Below, one piece after another: positions 60,191 through 64,000 of a stretch of DNA of 64,000 nucleotides; position 1 is the first letter of the stretch; the number at the start of each line of letters is the position of its first letter. The notes under the pieces are model-generated. The model saw nothing but the letters and a program-made list of their open reading frames with translations, searched no databases and had not been told where the DNA came from. Made by a program: the position numbers and the translations under genes. The stretch is from Cryptomeria japonica (lineage: Eukaryota > Streptophyta > Pinopsida > Cupressales > Cupressaceae), in NCBI RefSeq assembly GCF_030272615.1, contig NC_081405.1, positions 647,096,920 to 647,160,919 of the forward strand, in the 5' to 3' direction.

Positions 60191-60989
60191 AGTTAGTGTT
60201 AGGTGATGATAAATTATGAATCCACAAGTTCTGGCGGTCTGCATCATGATTTTGAGTAAGTATGGTTGGTGTGCCTTAACGATTCTATCATTTGGAGCCG
60301 ACTTGTTTAGTTTTGGTTTATGTGGTACTGTGCGAAGTTGTAGGCATTGATCTGGGATGGATAGGAAGATGTGTTGACATGATGTGATACTTCACATGTT
60401 TCATTTTTCCTTCCACATTGCTTTGAAAAATGTTTTTGGGATGATTATTTATACTCTACATATTGCATCTATCTAGGTCGACGTAATTGATGGTTTTTTG
60501 GTTGCAAATGGTATATAAAGGATAAAATCTATTTGGAGAAATATGTGTGTCATATAGGTGTGTATAAATTTGTGTATGGTTTATTGAGAAAGTGCGAAGG
60601 TGCGCAAGTGGAGTTGAGCAGTGATGAAGTCAATCACATATGTGTAACAACAGTGAACTATAGTCAGCATTTTAGAGGATGCACTTCTACTTAGTTTAAC
60701 AACTATTGATTCATTGTATTTAGATACTGTATCTTTCCCTAAAGAAGTGATATTAAGTGTATGCGAGTTTATTGTATCTTTCTCTAAGGTTGTACACTTT
60801 AGTCTTACAAGTCAAAATGAAGAGCAGTGAGCTTTCAGTTGCCAAGAGACACTGTTCTATTGAAGATTGATGCATGAGAGATGCTTAGGAGTTGTCATCG
60901 ATGGTGGCCTAGTTCAAAAATCACATTCAATGTACATAGATTTGATTTATCAAAAGTCATATTTTACACAAGGCATAAGTTTGGAAGGT

Positions 60990-61991
60990 GCAACACAGTA
61001 ACCGGTAGAATATGAGTGCAGTGTGCATATCTTGATTTTGGTTGTGTAATTTTGGTTGCGGTGTTAAAGGAAGATGATTTGAGGTTCCATATAGATTATT
61101 TTGTGATCCTGATATCTAGTGTTGATTCATGAGCAAGATTAAAGGTTTTGTATTAGATAATTTATTTAGAGCAAAGCTATTTTGTTGTAACGTGTGTTGC
61201 AGAATCTTAGGGTTGATTTCGGTGATTGGTTTCATGTTTGAGGTGATTGGGTCGACTTGTATGATGCTTGTTATCATTTTTTTAGGTCCACATATAGATT
61301 TGTGGATGTATTGAACCAACTTGGTGATACACGTGTCATGTTGCATATTATGTGGCTTATGGTTCAAGCCGACATGGTAAATGATTCATTTTGTTGGTGC
61401 GAATATTTAAGATCGATTTGGTTAAACATTTTGGTGTATGTAATGAGTGTGATAATTTTGTATGAGCGAATGTGCAAAGATTGGTGAATGTGATTGAAGG
61501 GTTAGGTGCTCCGGTGTATGACAGTGTAGGATAATAGAGCAAAGAGATAGAGAAGTTGTAGAAGTTAATCTGAGCCTAACCGGAATTGCTTTTTGGCATA
61601 TGTAGATGCTATACTCTAGTTCATTCATTATTGTAATCAATTGTAATCACCTTTAAGGCAGTGAGCCTTCCTCCGAGTTATATCCCCTTTTTGTATTTGA
61701 GCAGTGAGCTCTAGGCAGTGTGCCTGAATGCAAGTGCTTTCCCCTGATGTAATATTATCATACTCCTAGGCATAGTATAATAATATTGTGGGTTCAAATC
61801 CCACTATGGTTTTTCCCTTTCTAGGTTTCCATGCAAAAATCTTGGTGTTATGGTTGTGTGGTTGATTGCTTTATGTTTCTGCATTTTACTTTCATTATCA
61901 TGCATCTAGTGGTTTAAGAATCATCTTAACAAGTTTGTAAATTGCAAAACACTGATTAACCTCCCCCTCTTAGTGTTCATTGATTCCAACA
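60990..61991 (+). repeat. Solo or truncated LTR, right end at GATTCCAACA
   Basis: It carries a U5-like stretch TTTTTCCCTTTCTAGGTTTC and ends CTCCCCCTCTTAGTG then GATTCCAACA, the usual close of copia-type LTRs. GCAGTGAGC/GCAGTGTGC phrases repeat at 61656, 61701 and 61716. The left end is not clear, and no PBS or coding region follows. Confidence 0.5.
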
Positions 61992-62034
61992 CTTTCTTGA
62001 CCTTGATCCTAAAACTTTGTAACTTATTTTCATA

Positions 62035-62235
62035 TAGCAGGATAGTTCACACTATGGTTTTTCCATCATTGGGTTTTCCATGTAAAATCTTGGTGTTTGT
62101 GTGTTTCTTCTCTTTTATTTTTCAAATCTTTACTTTTGCATATATGGTGACTATAATGAAAGATAAATGAATGGTTAAATTAGTTGTTTTAATATATGTT
62201 GATTCACCCCCTCCCCGGCCACCTCTCAACATTCA
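62035..62235 (+). repeat. Second LTR 3'-end fragment
   Basis: Repeats the signature ACTATGGTTTTTCCATC, GGTTTTCCATGTAAAATCTT, then GATTCACCCCCTCCCC and CTCTCAACATTC. It lies directly after the previous LTR, suggesting nested or serial insertions. Confidence 0.5.
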
Positions 62236-62279
62236 AAAGTGTTTAATATGGGTTTCTCATGACTCAATTCTATACATGA

Positions 62280-63060
62280 TTAGAAGTAATGTGTTGGTAG
62301 GAGACACTGTATAAGTGTAGATAAGTGTATGGGAGTTTTTACTAATTGCAACCCATCTCAGAGATTCCATCCCGATTGTGTATTTTAATCCTATCGGAAG
62401 TATGAAATCCAAATTTTCTTGTTTGGAAGGTGGAACACATTATTTGACAGTATGGGAGTATTTTGGGTAGAACTTCACTTTGGGTGCACATTTTTCTTTG
62501 CGTTGATAAAGGTAGTTGGTTGGATATCTGGAGTATCTTATTCTAGAATCTTAGCCTCTGGTGTTGTCTTTCGTGCAAGATTGAAGATCCAGTATTCAAC
62601 ATTTCAGGAAGAACAGTGCTATCTGGCTAACTAGTGATGTAATGTAGTGCGAAATTATTGGAATGATTTTGGTGATTGATTTTGTGTTCGAGGTTGCTTG
62701 GCCAACATGTGGGAATCATGTAGTTAATTTTATTTTGTCGGCATATGCATTGGTGATCGGATTCCACTAACCCAACTTACATGTTTCATATTTTGCTAGT
62801 ATTCTTGAAGCCAACTTGTTGGTGAGCTAAATTCATGTTGAGGATATATATAAGAGATTGGAAAGTTCATTTTGAATATCAAAGAGTGTGTGAATGTTGT
62901 GTATGTGCAATTATGTGCAGTTCCACATGCACAATTGAAGGAATTTTTCTTTGGATTAAAAAATATCAGCAAAATAGAGCAGAGTCTCAGAGCAGTGACA
63001 CAGTTGCATTTTATTCTTAAATCAAAACTATCCTAGGCATTTATAGATGTTGATTTATAG
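62280..63060 (+). repeat. Third LTR-like fragment
   Basis: 62660-62820 shares phrases with 61196-61400 (GGTGATTGATTTTGTGTTCGAGGT versus the similar older copy). It lacks clear ends. ORFs inside are short and without domains. Confidence 0.35.
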
Positions 63061-64000
63061 TTAAATCTTGTTGTTACCTTTTATAATTCTTCACTAATAC
63101 ATTTGGCCAAAAATTTCGATGGAGGTTTTTGACGGAGAAGGTATATGGTGATCAAATTTGATTCTTTTTTGATGCAATATTTGGTTTCGACAAAGAAGGA
63201 ATTGGCAATGACATTTGGGTTTTTTTAGAAAAAGTGTCTGTGTTCGTCAAAATTCTGTCGACGGCGTGCTTTACTTCAAAAAAAAGAAGAAAAGACCAAG
63301 TCATTCATAAATCCTGCATCTTCGTCCCATCAACCTCTGCCATTACTTCGTCCCGCCTCTACCATTACAAAATCTCACCTCTACAAGGAACTGATCATGG
63401 AATGAAGTGGTGCTATAGGAGGAACTATACCAGGATACCAGGCGATGGGAAACTTTCCAGCTTCATGGAAGGAATTTTGTTATGTTTTTGTGTTTGTTGT
63501 CTGTTTAGGGGCATTTTCAAGTCTGGGCATTATTTAATGTAATAAGGGCATGTTTTGGGCCCATTTGTAAGCCTTTTGGCATTTTGTTAGGGGTGTATGG
63601 GTTTAGGATTTAAACCGATAACGAGGGACAACAAGCCAGTGGGGTAAAAAAATAGAATTAAGGAGGGTTCCCTAAGAGCCTCCCTCCCTTCAACTGAACT
63701 GTCGAGAACCTAACTTCCTCAACCAAGGATGGATTCCCCAGGATGGAGCGTAACAAATTTGGATCGATCCTCTGACTAGAAAAAAATCAGATGGAATAGA
63801 TCTTCTTCCACCATAGAATAGTAGGGGCATAAATAGTAGGGGCCCCGACATAACCCCTCTCTCCATTTATCATTTTTCTCACAGCCATGACTGTAGAAGT
63901 GACCAACGTCCATTTAGCTATTAAACCATTGATCAATTGATCATTTTTCTCATAGACATGACTGGTGAAGTGACCAAAACCAATGACCCTAACCTACACC
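63061..64000. other. Unassigned right edge
   Basis: The 102-residue ORF at 63234-63542 has no recognisable domain. Two direct repeats of about 75 bp (around TGATCATTTTTCTCATAGAC and its earlier version ATCATTTTTCTCACAGCC) lie at 63868-63990. No gene can be supported. Confidence 0.4.

Noticed and set aside
63234-63542. 102-residue ORF near the right edge
   Set aside because: No recognisable domain, no splice or promoter support, and repeat-rich surroundings.
1-64000. tRNA and rRNA genes
   Set aside because: I looked for typical tRNA A- and B-box phrases and rRNA cores by eye and saw none; a covariance-model scan would be decisive.

Overview
The window looks like intergenic and accessory chromatin of a large, repeat-rich plant nuclear genome, probably a gymnosperm. 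This rests on gene content and texture: introns with GT-AG borders, a plant-type GDSL esterase with five exons, PPR fragments, several Ty1/copia and Ty3/gypsy-like retroelements with 1.2-1.5 kb LTRs, and long satellites. No species can be named from sequence alone. Only two gene models are intact across all exons: a GDSL esterase/lipase (54323-56056, minus) and an unrecognised five-exon gene (18086-19676, minus). One long gag ORF (48219-51176, minus) is also uninterrupted.

Region 1 (1-20457) resembles one large, decayed, composite DNA transposon. Blocks of palindromic GGATATCGGATAAAATC-type repeats lie at 197-260, 4373-4436 and 19896-20423. Between them are a 3.2 kb minisatellite flanked by GA and CT tracts (353-4318), a transposase-like ORF of a family I know only as uncharacterised (4622-4904 and 12651-14657), a 359-bp satellite (16130-17645), and the intact five-exon gene in convergent orientation. 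A complete copia element (4905-12645, TSD AGGAG) sits inside the transposase-like ORF and leaves its frame in register.

Region 2 (21467-59250) is a tandem segmental duplication of about 12.1 kb. Unit A is 21467-33597. Unit B is 39276-59250 and is split by a 7.9 kb retroelement. Each unit carries an LTR-like block, a PPR fragment, a ~290-bp tandem array, a gypsy gag fragment and a GDSL gene. The unit B GDSL gene has a clean 361-codon model. The unit A gene is dead: lost start codon, a stop, a 2-bp frameshift, an altered GTND motif and a 24-bp deletion. A copia element truncated at both ends (33598-39275, minus) lies exactly at the A/B junction.

The element splitting unit B (45720-53591, minus) has two LTRs, PBS, PPT and TSD GTATT. 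It encodes only a long gag-like protein with a protease-like segment and no reverse transcriptase or integrase, so it should depend on another element. Unit A keeps the matching empty site with a single GTATT. Its leader holds a hairpin exposing GTGCAC-type sequence, and its LTRs carry short arrays of GGACCA/TGGTCC hairpins.

Region 3 (59251-64000) holds LTR fragments and unassigned sequence, with no convincing gene.
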